This document shows positions 22,612 to 34,245 of a DNA stretch of 64,000 bases, piece after piece. The DNA is taken from contig CM022303.1 in NCBI GenBank assembly GCA_011799875.1, positions 276,654,904 to 276,718,903 of the forward strand, given 5' to 3'. The DNA comes from Thinopyrum elongatum. Its lineage: Eukaryota > Streptophyta > Magnoliopsida > Poales > Poaceae. The notes beneath the pieces were generated by a model. That model made no database searches and was not told the DNA's origin. It saw nothing but the letters and a program-made list of their open reading frames with translations. The translations under genes were made by a program, and so were the position numbers. Each line of letters opens with the position of its first letter. The stretch's first letter is position 1.

Positions 22612-24218
22612 TGACGTGGCTAGAGACTGCGTCGGTATTTCCCCAAAGAGGAAGGGATGATGTAGCATAGCTACGATAAGTATTTCCCTCAGTTGTGAAA
22701 CCAAGGTATCAATCTAGTAGGAGAACCAAGCAATAGTATGTAAACGGTGTGTGCACACAAAGAACAAATACTTGCAACCCGACGTAGAAGAGGGGTTGTC
22801 AATCCCTCCTCGGGAAAAAGACAGATAAATTTGTATGAGTTTGGGTAAATAGATATGAAAAAAACTCAAAATTAAATAAGTAAATAAAAAGTGCAGGAAG
22901 GTATTTTTGGGTTTTTGGAATAATAGATCTAAAAATAAATGCGGCAAAAATAGATCGAAAAGCAAATATGATAAAAGATAGACCCGGGGGCCGTAGATTT
23001 CACTAGTGGCTTCTCGCGAGAAAATAGTACACAGTGGGTAAACAAATTACTGTTGGGTAATTGATAGAAGAACAAATAATCGTGACGATATCCAAGGCAA
23101 TGATCAATATATAGGCATCACGTCCAAGATTAGTAGACCAAAATGATTCTGCATCTACTAATATTACTCGACACATCGACCGCAATCCAGCATGCATCTA
23201 GTGTATTAAGTTCAGGGAGAAACGGGGTAATGCAATAAGAACGATGACATGATGTAGACAAGATCTATTCATGTAGGAATATATCTCATCTTGTTATCCT
23301 TAATGGCAACGGTACATACGTGCCTCGCTACCCCTTCTGTCACTAGGTGAGGACACCGCAAGATCGAACCCATCACAAAGCACCTCTTCCCATTGCAAGA
23401 AAAATCAATCTAGTTGGTCTAACTAAACCAAAGATTCAGAGAAGAAATACAAGGCTATAAATAATCATGCATATAAGAGATCAAAGAAGACTCAAATAAT
23501 ATTCATGCATAAAAATCTGATAATAAACTCGAACTTCATCGGATCCCAACAAACACAGCGCAAAAAGTCGTTACATCAAATAGATCTCCTATAGACCATT
23601 GTATTGAGAATCAAAAAGAGAGAAGAAGCCATCTAGATACTGCCTACGGACCCGTAGGTCTATGGTGAACTACTCACGCATCATCAAAGAGGCACCAATA
23701 AGGATGCTGAACCCCTCCGTGATCGTGTTCCCCTCCGGCAGAGTGCCAGAATAGGGCTCTAGATTGGATCTCATGGTTCTAGAACTTGCGGTGGCTGGAA
23801 TTGTGTTTCGTCGACTCCCCTAGGGTTTCTGGAATATTTGGGTATTTATAGAGCTGAGAGGCGGTGGAGAAGACCTCCGTGGGCCCCATGATACATCAGG
23901 GCGTGCCAGGGGCCTCTAGCGCGCCCTGGTGTATCGTGGGCCCCATGGGCCTCCCCCAGGTGCTTCCTTAGCTCCCAAGTTGTCTTCCGGTCCAAAAAAA
24001 ATCTCCAAAAAGTTTCTCTGCGTTTGCACTCCGTTTGGTATTGATATTCTGCGAAGTAAAAAACAAGCAAAAAACTACAACTGGTATTGGGCACTATGTC
24101 AATGGGTTAGTCCCAAAAAATGATATAAAGTTGCTATAAAATGATTTTAAAACATCCAAGAATGATAATATAACACCAAGGAACAATAAAAGATTATAGA
24201 TACGTTGGAGACATATCA
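22612..24218 (-). repeat. 5' LTR of element J (1607 bp)
   Basis: Plus-strand ends are TGACGTGGCTAGAG and GGAGACATATCA, followed by the CACCC TSD copy. A minus-strand TATA box, CTATAAATA, is at 23843-23851. Confidence 0.9.
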
Positions 24219-25370
24219 CACCCTGCCCCCCGACGTCGACATGACGAGGGTCGGAGAGGTGGCCGTCACGACCGAGGTCGACACCTCGGCCCAACAAGAC
24301 CCGAGGGAGAAACACCCTTAGGTCGTCGAAGAAGGAGTGGGCCAATCATCGGTCCAGCCGATATCCGCTTCAGCTCCACCCCCACAGGTAGAGACCACTC
24401 AGGCTGGCACATCAGCGCCTGGGTCTGAGGTCGTCCCGCCACCCCCGCCGACTGCCCAAGGATGGGCTAGCAAACGGTGGACTGAGGAGGTGGAGGAGGC
24501 CCTTAAGGAAGAGCACCGCAACTCAATAGGCACGGCTTTGCAGGGCCTCCGGTCCGCGGGGGCCGGCCTGTGTGAGGCCTTCAAGAGCCTCCTAACAAGC
24601 GTCGAGGTATGCCCCTACCCTTTTACTTGGTCTATTTAAAGATTTATGTATTTGTCCTGAAGACATGTCATCACAGCCTTCTATATGGCTTAGTGAGTGA
24701 GTAGCCCCCAAGCCCAAAGTTAGTTTCAAGAAACCGGCATTGGGGTCATATAATTTAGTAGGAGCATGTCCTGTAGCCCCCGGGTTGTTGCTTGAGGCAG
24801 CCGTCCTGGATCTTCAACAACTTTGACTGTGGGCTTTGTAATAAGCATTTCTGTCGGTAGGTTTCGACCTTGGTTCCGAGCTCCTTCTCCAAGGAGATAG
24901 TGGAGGTGAATCGAAAGCTCGAGAGGTCCCAGGAGGACCTCAACCTGGTGAACTGGAGATTCGAGCAGTCTCAAGGTAAGCAAGTTAAACTTGCATGATA
25001 CTTTGCACGAAAGAATGATGATAGGTTTTGCTAGATTAAAGACTAAGGCCGAACTGTTTCAATGACAGCAGCATTAGCTGAGCTTGAGACTCTCAAGGCC
25101 GAGCTTAAAAAGGGTCAGCAGGAGGTGAAGCAGCATGAGGCTGCGGCCGCAGATGCGGAGAAGGCTCGTGCCGCCGAAAAGGTGACCGGAGAAAAATACC
25201 GGGCGCGGGTTCTTGAGGTCGAAGAGACACTGAAGGGCGTGTTTGAAGCACGCGAGAAGCTTCAAGCGGAGGGGCAACGAACGAAGGAGGCGCTTGAAAA
25301 GCTCCAGCTTGCCCATTTCGACCTCAAGACCATGGCCCGGGCGGACCGCGAGGTGCTCCAGTAGTTGGAG
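24219..25370 (+). pseudogene. Antisense spliced gene of element D, 3' part (coiled coil)
   Basis: This continues the gene split by J. Splice-like sites: donor GAG|GTATGC at 24607 with acceptor GTCGGTAG ending at 24860, and donor AAG|GTAAGC at 24976 with acceptor ATGACAG ending at 25068. The exon 25069-25364 encodes about 98 residues of heptad-like sequence rich in Glu, Lys, Ala and Leu (for example ETLKAELKKGQQEVKQ), a long coiled coil. An in-frame TAG at 25363-25365 ends the frame; related sequence may go on to about 25940 (a stretch with MAGHEVEKAFW). The order domain-then-coiled-coil is the same in B and E. Its role is unknown. Confidence 0.6.
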
Positions 25371-25940
25371 TTGATCACCTCGGGTAAGCAATACTTACTG
25401 CAGTGTGTATTTGGCAGCAATGGTTGCGTCGAGCTCACCCAGCTATGGCATTCCGCAGAAGTCTTCGTGGATCTCCCGTAGAGCGTGGCAGATGCCATTG
25501 CACACTTCGACTAGTTGGCGGGTCACGAAGTGGAGAAGGCCTTCTGGAGGCAGTACCAGGGGTCTCCGGCATTACAGCTGCTCATCAATCGAATGAAGCA
25601 GCTGGCCGAGTTACTCCGTATGGCGAGGCTGGTACTACAAGACCTCTGCATCACGCTGTGGCTTGCCGACGCCCTTCTGGGCAGCCTCTTTGGTCTCATT
25701 ATGCGCCTACGGGGGGCTGTCCCGCGTGCTGAGAGCTGGAGGAGGTCTGCATGCTTTGAAGGAGCACGGAGGGTGTATGCCTGTGTGAAGACGCACTGGT
25801 GCAAGGTCGACGCCGTGACTATGGCCGCGGGTCCTCTTGCAGACAAACCTCACACCGCGGAGCAGTTCTATCCGGAGGTGGAGGAAGGAGCTCGGCTTAC
25901 CGAGGCCATGTGTCCAAAGACACTTTGTATTATTAGGTAG

Positions 25941-27254
25941 GACTTCGGAATGCCGAAGTATATGGAATGTATAAAACATGATTGTTTGCTTGAATGACTA
26001 TGGCTTTAAATTCCATGTGTATTTTCAATTATTTTTACCTCATGGGTGACTGTTTTTAACTGAAAGTGACCAGTCATCGACTTCAGCCCAGTGTAAATTA
26101 TACAAAGGGTGTTCCGAGATGCAGGTTTGACCCTTAGCTGACGTCTCGGAACCTAGAAGCGGTATTTTGCTCATAGGAACGAGGCAATCAGGCTACAGTG
26201 GCTTGAGAGCTTTCAAGTAGTCCTAGGAGTTTGACTGTGGGGGCTGATGACCAGCCACCAGTATGTAAAGTGGTCGGCCTGGAGACCGAAGTCTAGGCCC
26301 GGATGCACTTTGGCTAGAAATTAAGGCCCTTCGTTTAACACAGGTGGTCTCTATCGTCACATCGCTTAACGCGGTCTACGGATGGTCGACTAGTTTACGC
26401 CGACCTAGATAGTTAGTTTTCGGCTTTCTCCACTAAGCCGCTCTGCAATTAACCTGGCGGCACAATCGCAGTGGTTCTCCTGTTACACCCTTAGCCGAAT
26501 TCATCGAAAACATAAGGGGTACACATAGGAGCTGGGCAACCCAACTATTGACCAAAATCTAGGTTCGAAACTGATGCATATAAAGCGAAAATCCGAGACG
26601 TCGAATACTTCGGACTTGTAATACAATTGTATCTTTTTAGGGGGCTTTTTTGTAGCGCAGGGGCCATGCTTATAAAGAAATATGAAGAGGGCCTTTAAAG
26701 GGCACGATTTCTTTATTTCATAATTTTCGAGCCTTTACACGCCCAGCTGCAACAAGAGGAACTGAAAGAATACAATGTAAGAGAGACAAAAAGGGAAGGA
26801 AGAAACAGTGCGGACATTTGCTATCGGGTTTTTATGAGCCCGGGCCGCTTCCTGCTGCACGTCTGTGCTTCCAAGTTGTTGACCAGCTGTTCACCATTAA
26901 TGGTGGGGACTCGCGGAGGCTAACGCCTTTCCGGCACTTTATACGCTTCAAACGTTTGATTGACCGAACTCTTTAAAGGAGGTGTTTTCGAAGTCCGTTA
27001 TGTGGTTGAAGCCACATTGACACGATCCTAGTCGGCTATTTCTTTAACAGGAACTTGCCTATACGGGGGATCAAAGCCACGTCTTTGCTTGGTCGAACCA
27101 CTTCGACGTTTTGGTAAATTTTTGGCCCCTCGGCGGCCCAGGGAATCTTGAGTGCAAAATTGTGCACTCTGGGGACACAGTGCCCCATCTAGAGAGGGTA
27201 CGCCGGGAGCCCTTGTCCCTATTTAGGGTGCGGGACTATGTGTTCAAGTTTGAT
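25941..27254. other. Non-coding convergent region of element D
   Basis: This lies between the 3' end of the antisense gene (plus) and the 3' end of the protease frame (minus). No ORF of note, no polymerase motif and no tandem repeat was seen. It occupies the place where reverse transcriptase, RNase H and integrase would stand in an autonomous element. Confidence 0.5.
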
Positions 27255-28403
27255 TCATGTGGCCCTCATGCGCTTCGAAGAGCTAGCGGTGCGTTTATCG
27301 TGGCGGGCTGCTTCCTCGGAAGCCTGTACCTCGGCTGCAAAAGCCGCGGTCTGCTCCTTAGTCCGGAGTGAGCGCTCCGTGTTACCATTGACTGTTATAA
27401 CACCGTTGGGCCCTGGCATTTTGAGCTTGAGATAGGCATAATGCAGGACCGTGTTGAAGTATGCGAAGATTGTGCGCCCTAAAAGCGCATGATACCCGCT
27501 CCAGAAGGGGACGATGTCGAAGATTAACTCCTCGCTGCTGAAGTTCTCGGGCAAGGCGAAGACTACCTCCACGGTGATCGTTCCGGTACAGCGGGCTTCG
27601 ATGCCTGGGATGACACCTTTAAAGGTGGTGGTGCTCGGCTTGATCCGAGATGAGTCGATGCCCATCTTCCTAATCGTGTCCTCATAAATGAGGTTGAGGC
27701 TGCCTCCTTCGTCTATGAGGACGCGTGTCAGATGGTAGCCATTGACAATTGGGTCTAGGACGAGCGTCGCCGATCTGCCATTCCTGATGCTGGTCGGATG
27801 GTCATGCTTACCAAAGGTGATCGGGTAAGCTGACCAGGGGTTGAACATTGGGGCGACTGGCTCCAACGCATAGACATCCTGAAGTACCTGCTTCCTCTCA
27901 TTTTTAGGGATGTGAGTGGCGTAGATCATGTTGACCTCGGTTACCTCATCGGGAAACTTCTTTTGGCTTCCATCAATGGGCCGCCGAGGTTCATCCTCGT
28001 CTTCACTATGATTTTGGGTTTTACATGGACCCTCTGCCACAACTTTGCCAGCTTGTTTAAAGACCCAGCAATTCCTGTTAGTGTGGGTTGCTGGTTTGCC
28101 CTGGGTGCCATGGATTTGGCACGGCCGATCCAGGATCCTGTCGAGCTGGCTAGGTTCATCTTTGTTCCCTTTAAAGAGCTTCTTTTTATTTCCGGATTTA
28201 GGTCCGGTGAAACTCGCGTTGACCGCAGCGTCCTCGGTATCACTTTCGTCATTTTTATACATGCGTTTGTTTTTATTACACTTCAGTTTTCCATTGGCAT
28301 CGCGTGTTTCCGAGGTGCCTGCCTCGCCATTGTAAGAGCTGCGGGCAAGCCAACTATCCACTCCCGCACAGAAGCGAGTCATCAGCGAGGTGAGGGCAGC
28401 CAT
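27255..28403 (-). pseudogene. Gag C-terminus and retropepsin-like domain (element D)
   Basis: A 382-residue frame. Residues about 90-120 have CQIHGT...H...NCWVFKQAGK, a C-H-H-C cluster. Near residue 235 there is LIDEGGSLNLIYEDTIRK, the retropepsin active-site region, but with D-E-G where D-(S/T/G)-G is expected. Later GYHALLGRTIFAYFN matches the second conserved protease block (LGR). The start at 28403 is only an internal Met: the frame is the same as the gag frame upstream and is separated from it by stop codons between 28404 and 28450. The altered triad makes proteolysis doubtful. Confidence 0.7.
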
Positions 28404-28448
28404 AGTCCTCGGCTTATCCTGGACGAGCTGATGGGCTAACCATTCATC

Positions 28449-30429
28449 TCAGATATTGTTCTTGAATGCGGCGATGGCCTCGGCTTTGGAGCAGTCGATG
28501 ACCTGGTTCTTTTTGGTGAGGAACCTGTTCGAGAATTTCTGGGCTGATTCGCCTAGCTGCTGGGTGACACGGCTGAGATCATCAACGTCCGCAGGTTGGA
28601 CATACGTGCCTTGGAAGTTTTGTCGAAAAGCATCCTCTAGGGCCTCCCAGCTGCCATTAGAGTGAGGAGGCGGGCTGTTAAGCCAATGCCTAGCCGGACC
28701 CTTTAGTTTGAGTGGCAAATATTTAATGGCATGGAGATCATCTCCATTGGCCATGTGTATATGGAGGAGGAAGTCCTTTATCCATACTGCTGGATCAGTG
28801 GTGCCATCGTATGATTCGATATTGATAGGCTTGAATCCTTCGGGGAATTGATGTTCCATCACCCTATCTATGAAGAAAATTGGGTGGGCTAGACCTCGGA
28901 ACCGAGGATCATCTCTTTGGAGGTCGGGAGAGAGCCGTGAATAGGCATGGTCTCGGGCACAGCCATTCCTATCCATCCAGGCATTGTAGCCGTCAAGACC
29001 GGCGGGTGCACATCCTCTTGATCCATAGATGGACCGAGGAGGTGCCATATTTGCCTCGATGCGACGTCAAACATCATGAGGATCTAGGTACTCCATGGGG
29101 TCCTTGCCATAATGGCGTGGTGGAGGCCGGTCGTTGAGGTTTTCCCGCATTGGCCTGTCCCGCCCTCTAGGGGGTCGGTCGTTATTGGCGAGCTCCTCAT
29201 CAAACTCTGGAAGGAGACGCCTATGTGGATATGATTTTGGTGCACTACAGTGCCGATCTTCCATGTCTTGTTCAGCAGAGAGCACTTCGATGCACTTTTC
29301 ATTCAGTGCATCGGTATTGGCCTGCAGCTTCCGCTGCTTGCCTTTCATGCTCCAAAGCATCACAATGAGGCGCCGCCTGAAGCACACTTGTTTGGAAGGG
29401 TCTTCGGGGACGAAAAAGTCCTTGGTACCGAGACTTTCGTACTCCTCAGATTCCGGCATGTAGTTGTGATCGGCCCCTTCAAAGAGGTCGTCGGGATTTG
29501 AATCCTCGAGATGTCCTTCGGGTGTGCCGTTCCGCCCTGGGGAAGCTTCATGGTCTCCCTCGGGGTTATCGGCGTCACCGGCCTCTGCGTCACCGCTATC
29601 GGCGATTGCATTATTGCCACTAGGTTCCCCATTGTTACCTCTTCTGCGTCTTCGCCCACGTTTTGGAGGAGTATTGTTGGTGTCCACCATGTAGACATCG
29701 TAAGTAGATGTAGCAGTCCACCTACCGGTGTTTACCAAGGGCGAGTTGTCTTCTGCAGGGCTATCAGCGTCTTCATCCATGTCCGAGGCCTCACCATAGT
29801 CTAGTACATCTGTTAAATCATCGACCGTGGCGACTAGGTGGTGGTGGGTGGGACATAAATTTCCCGGTCGTCGGCTTTAGGTCCAACTGATCATAGACCG
29901 AAGTCTTGCCATCCGAGATGGACATGCTCTGGATGCGATCAAGCATCTCATTAAGGTGAGACAACTCTTCAGGATTTATCGATGTGCTATAAGCGGGGCT
30001 GACTCGCATTATGCCTAGTGTGTAACTTGACATGCCTTCAGTGCGGAGGTGATCTGGGAGTGATTCCGGGTTCTGCGTCGGGGCCAGTTCCATTCCTGAC
30101 ATGATTCCTGAAGTGGGAACCGGGTCCACATCCGGACTAGGGAGGGGATCGGCCGGAATAGCTACATCAGGAGTCTTCGGCGACACCGCGATAGAGATTG
30201 TTTCTGAAGTCAAGCCCCCGGAGCCAGATGAGCCTTCGTTTCGGCCAGGGGCCCACCCCGATAAGAGGAGCTCACCACGGGAAAATGTAGTGTACTCAAG
30301 GCCGCCAAAGGTCACAATCCGACTTGGGGCGTAGTTTTCGACAGAGACCAGATAACCTATTGAGTTGGCGCAAAAGACCATGCTGCCGAACACAAAGGCT
30401 GACCGGGGTGAAAATGCTACCGAGGCCAT
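28449..30429 (-). pseudogene. Leader and Gag pseudogene (element D)
   Basis: The first 203 residues (30429-29818) form a leader starting Met-Ala-Ser-Val-Ala-Phe, including TFGGLEYTTFSRGELLLSGW, in one frame. A frameshift near 29800-29830 leads to 29780-29067 (Asp/Glu-rich, with EYESLGTKDFFVPEDPS). The same frame after a stop near 29067 gives 29048-28449 with the Gag core: HQFPEGFKPINIESYDGTTD, KYLPLKLKGPARHWLNSPPP, SWEALEDAFRQNFQGTYVQP and DLSRVTQQLGESAQKFSNRF. In the family Gag forms the particle and packages RNA. The copy is non-functional because of one frameshift and at least two stops. Confidence 0.75.
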
Positions 30430-30504
30430 TGGAGCAATTGATCTGTAGACAAGCCATTGATCCTTCTAGCGATTGCACAACGGAACTCTCAACGAAAGCA
30501 CCAG

Positions 30505-31000
30505 TGTCGGTGTCAAAACCAGCAGACCTCGGGGTAGGGGGTCCCGAGCTGTGGATCTCGGGTCGAGGGTAACAGGAGCGAAGGAGATGATGTTTACCCA
30601 GGTTCGGGCCCTCTAGATGGAGGTAAAACCCTATGTCCTTCTTTTGTTTATATTGATGGAGAATGTATCAAGTATAGAGTTGATCTACCTCTTGATCGTA
30701 ATGTGTGGTCTAACGCTAGGGCTAGGTGAATGATTTTGTGTTGATGTCTCCTCCACGGGCTAAACCCTATGGCTTATATACATGCCAGGGAGGGTATCTA
30801 GGGTTACAAGGTCGGTAGCTAGGAGCTAGGCGGCTGTGGAGATCTTGGAGTATACGTCAGGTCTTCGGGAGAGGCAGCCTCGATCACGCCTCCTTCGAGC
30901 CGTTTCCGGAGTCCATCTCAATTACGAATGAAGGCTCGTTAGCCCAACCCAAGCAGAATGGGCCGACTGGTCTAATACCCCTTTACCCAGGAAACCGTCA
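30505..31000 (-). repeat. 5' LTR of element D (496 bp)
   Basis: Begins TGTCGGTGTCAAAACC and ends GGAAACCGTCA, followed by the TSD CCGCC. A minus-strand TATA box, TATATAAGC, is at 30772-30780, directing transcription leftward into the leader ORF. Confidence 0.85.
30772..30780 (-). promoter_or_regulatory. LTR TATA box (element D)
   Basis: TATATAAGC on the minus strand, conserved in the other LTR at 15105-15113. Confidence 0.5.
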
Positions 31001-31005
31001 CCGCC

Positions 31006-32653
31006 GCTCATCGTTACTATAGCCACAACCACCACCTCGCCTCCCCAGCACATCCACGAGCTCCATCTCCGTCGTCTATGCCTCCTCGAGGACTCACGCG
31101 CCGCCGAACACCCTCAAACGCCGTCTACGCCCTCTTCTTCCACCTCGGGTCGCTGAGATCGACCTCATTGTTCCGCCGGTACCAAACCTTCCCCGAGCCT
31201 GCATTGACACCCCCGCAACCTCCATGAGCCACTACACCGATCCCCTCTCTCGCCGTGCTCGATTGCCCCCTCTGGCCGTCGCTTTCCTCGAGCCCAAGAG
31301 CTCGGCTCCACCGGCCAAGTTGCTGCTGTGGCCATAGCTGCTTCCGCTCGCATTCGATTGTGTCATCGTACTCACCATGATCTCAGGAGCCTAACATAGC
31401 CCTTAGCTCGCCGTTTAGTGGACCGCAGCGTCACCTTCTTTGATTTCGTAGCTCCGGTCGCAGCCAAGCTCGACGCCGGCATTGTTCTCGACCACCTTAG
31501 CTAGCATCCGTTGCTTCTTTGGATGAGCGCGACCACCAGCTTCAACTGGGTTGTCTCCGCCGCTGGAATGGTCATTGGAGGGCGAAACCCGGGCCCCTCC
31601 GCCATTTCTATCCGCGTTAGTGGCTTAACGCCAGTGGGTTTGACCATTTTGACCAGGGGTTTGACCTCCCCTGGGTCTATGACAGGTGGGGCCCAGGGCC
31701 GTGCTAATTTAGTTTAGTTGCTAAATTAATTTTAGTTAACCCACCAAGACACTGACATGTGGGCCCCGGCCCCACTGAATTTTTAGTTAGGTTTAACTTA
31801 ACGCTAATTAACTATGATAATTAGCTGGGTCACTGACTAGTGGGTCCCACTGGTCAGGTTTGACCTGGACAGCCCTGTTGACCTGCTGACATCCCAGTGA
31901 TGCCATGCTGACGCAATAATGTTTTCTAGAATTTAAAACAAATCTGAAAGGTTTTATAAATTTAAGAAAATGTCCTAAAAATCATAGAAAATGAATCGTA
32001 ACTCCAAATGAAATAATTTATATGAAAAATGATTAGAAAAATCCAATCTATCCAATGGTACTGCTTTCATGCATGACAAAGCAAGTTAACCCTACTGCTT
32101 AGGTCAAATCAATTAAATGGCATTTGAATAATCACAAATGGAATTTGAATTTTATCTTTTGGTTCAAACAAACTTCATTTAATCTGGTTGCTAGTTGCAT
32201 TAGCACAATCAACATCATCTTGCCATGTCATGATCATGCATCATATTGTGCATTGCATTGATTGTGTCCATTCTTTGTTTGTCAGTGTTTGTTCCCTCTT
32301 GGTAGATGTTGTTCCGACATTGAGATCAATGTCGCTGATGAAGACAAAATGCTATCTTCAGAAGTGCCAGGCAAGCAAACCCCCTTTGAGCATTCCAATA
32401 CAATCCCACTCTCTCGCTATTGCTCTCTTTTACTGCATTAGGACAATAATGATTCAACTGTTACTTGTCGCGGTAGCTGAACCCATTCCTCTGCATGACA
32501 TGTATTTGCCACAGTAAATAGTTAAAACCCACTAGCATGAGTAGGAGTTGTTTGAGCCATGATGTTCCTACTCATTCATGCATGCTTGTTATGCCTGCTA
32601 TGCTTAGAGTTGTGTCAGGTCTGATTCATCTGGGATGAACTAGAATGGTTGTG
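31006..32653 (+). repeat. 3' LTR of element G, second segment
   Basis: Sequence continuing from 11053 after removal of D and one TSD copy. It holds a hairpin near 31831-31857 (CTGACTAGTGGG/CCCACTGGTCAG, one mismatch) comparable with that in K's LTR. Element H interrupts it at 32654, so its end is not seen. With the first segment about 2.36 kb is present. No gene-like ORF. Confidence 0.6.
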
Positions 32654-33050
32654 TGCTACTTCTTGAGCTTGCGTTGATTTTTTCCTTGAAGAGGAAAGGG
32701 TGATGCAGCAAATTAGAGATAAGTATTTCCCTCAGTTAAGAACCAAGGTATCAATCCAGTAGGAGGCACAAGCAAGTCTCCAATCTATGCACCTACACAA
32801 ACTAACAAACACTTGCACTCAACGCGAAAAAGGGGTTGTCAATCCCTTCACGGTCACGAACAAGAGTGAGATCTAAAGTGATAGGTATAAAAGATGAATA
32901 AAAGAGCAAACTAAAGTAAACATAAATAAATTGCAGCAATGTATTTTTGGGTTTTTTGGTTTATAGATCTGAAAATATATGATGGAAAATAGACCCGGGG
33001 GCCATAGGTTTCACTAGAGGCTTCTCTCTTGAAGATAGCATACGGTGGGT

Positions 33051-33921
33051 TGTCGAAATCGGGGCTTCACGGACCCAAACATGGTTCGAACTCTGGGGCG
33101 TGTACGAAGGATCTCGCTTCACTGGGACGCTTTGCTCGCTACACCCAAGGTCTGATCTCACCAAGTGCACGCGATCGTAGAGAAGGGAAGAACACAGAGA
33201 TTTACCCAGGTTCGGGTCACCTTCCGGTGTAAAACCCTACTCCTGCTTTTGGTGGATTGGCCTCACGAGGAGGTTGAGGATGAACTAGTACAGTGGATGA
33301 GCAGCCTCGCGGGGGCTCAGGTGATGAGGATGGATCGATCCCTCTCTACGGTGGAGGCTATTTATAGTGTCCTTGGTCCTCTTCCCTCATCGCTCTGGCG
33401 GGAAGGGATTCCACAATGGCCAATTTTGAAAGGAGACAGGAAGTACATCTTATCCTGATGATAGGTGGTCTTCGCCTCCAAAGCTTCTGGCCATGACGCA
33501 GCGGTGGGCTCGGCGATGACACCCATCCTGCCGAGCTCGTGGTCTTCGTCTTGTTGCACCGGAATGGAAAGCTTTGGGCCCTTCCTCGGGAACCTGCGCC
33601 TGTCCTTGCTTCCTTAGCACCGAAGAGGAAACTATCCCTCTGCGCCCGCTGGCGCCTGCCTGGCCTTGGTCGTCATGGCTCACGTCATCGCAGCCTCATG
33701 AGGAGGGGCACTTGCATAGAGATCTGCACTCCTCGGGAGGCAGGCTTGGGGAGCTGCTCCTCTGGAGGTCTTAGCATTGCTCGCCTCGCGAGGCCGAGGG
33801 GGTCCTCGCGAGGGTCTTCCCCGTGTAGTCTTGTAGCTGGGCCTTGCCGGGCCGTCGACGGGGCCATGCGCTGTGCCCCATGTAGGCAAGTCTGGGTACC
33901 CCCGATCCCAGAACGCTGACA
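33051..33921 (-). repeat. 3' LTR of element B (871 bp)
   Basis: TGTCGAAATCGG to GAACGCTGACA on the plus strand. The TATA-like TATTTATAG (plus-strand view) is at 33359-33367. Confidence 0.9.
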
Positions 33922-34245
33922 GTAGCGCCTGGGTGCAAGGCGTGCCCAACCTGGCTTCGAGGCGAAGGCAAGGAGCGAAGGGCGAAATGCCACGGGCCCC
34001 AATCGCCCGCGGGCCAGGCTTGACGCATGGCGCGCGACGGGATGCTGGCGCCCCTGCTTCCCCACGTTGCCTCGGCAACTGTCCGGGCTGACAAAAGCCT
34101 GGCGCATTCTGTGGAGCCATCATTGTTCTTCTACCTTGCGCCTTCCTTCTCCTACTCAGATCCCCTTTCCTTCACGAGAAGTTCCTCCAGATCCAGGCGA
34201 AGCACCGCCCTTCCTCCTACTCTCCCTTTGTCAAGGATCCCTCGG

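Larger units (their letters stand above)
17518..24218 (-). mobile_element. Element J: complete LTR element without gag-pol (Sabrina/WHAM-like)
   Basis: Two LTRs of 1607 bp each (17518-19124 and 22612-24218) enclose a 3.49-kb interior. TSDs CACAC (17513-17517) and CACCC (24219-24223) differ at one base. The minus strand reads 5' LTR (right), a degenerate tRNA-Asp primer site, a family-specific ORF, a long AT-rich untranslated part and a polypurine tract AAGCTTGGGGATGC (19125-19138) before the 3' LTR. No protease, polymerase or integrase motif was found, so it must depend on enzymes from another element. The LTR start TGATAYGTCTCCAACGTATC resembles cereal Sabrina/WHAM families; the name is unverified. 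Sampling about 230 bp by eye, the LTRs differ at about 6-7%. Confidence 0.9.
11054..31000 (-). mobile_element. Element D: non-autonomous Ty3/Gypsy retrotransposon with antisense gene
   Basis: Both LTRs (about 494 and 496 bp once nested insertions are removed) start TGTCGGTGTC and end CCGTCA. The direct 5-bp TSD CCGCC is at 11049-11053 and 31001-31005. The minus strand carries leader-gag and a protease-like domain (30429 to 27255) but no reverse transcriptase or integrase. The plus strand carries a spliced gene from about 15927 to 25370. Two later insertions lie inside: solo LTR F in the left LTR and element J in the antisense gene. Next to the left LTR the minus strand has TTTGGGGTCTAC, a plausible polypurine tract. 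Next to the right LTR the plus strand has GAAAGCACCA, a tRNA-like 3' end (identity not assigned). Confidence 0.9.

Noticed and set aside
25384..25417. A further intron in the antisense gene of D
   Set aside because: Donor and acceptor are only 34 bp apart, below the usual minimum for plant introns.
27912..28439. Plus-strand ORF opposite D's gag as part of the antisense gene
   Set aside because: It mirrors the well-supported gag-protease frame and has no match to the antisense genes of B or E.
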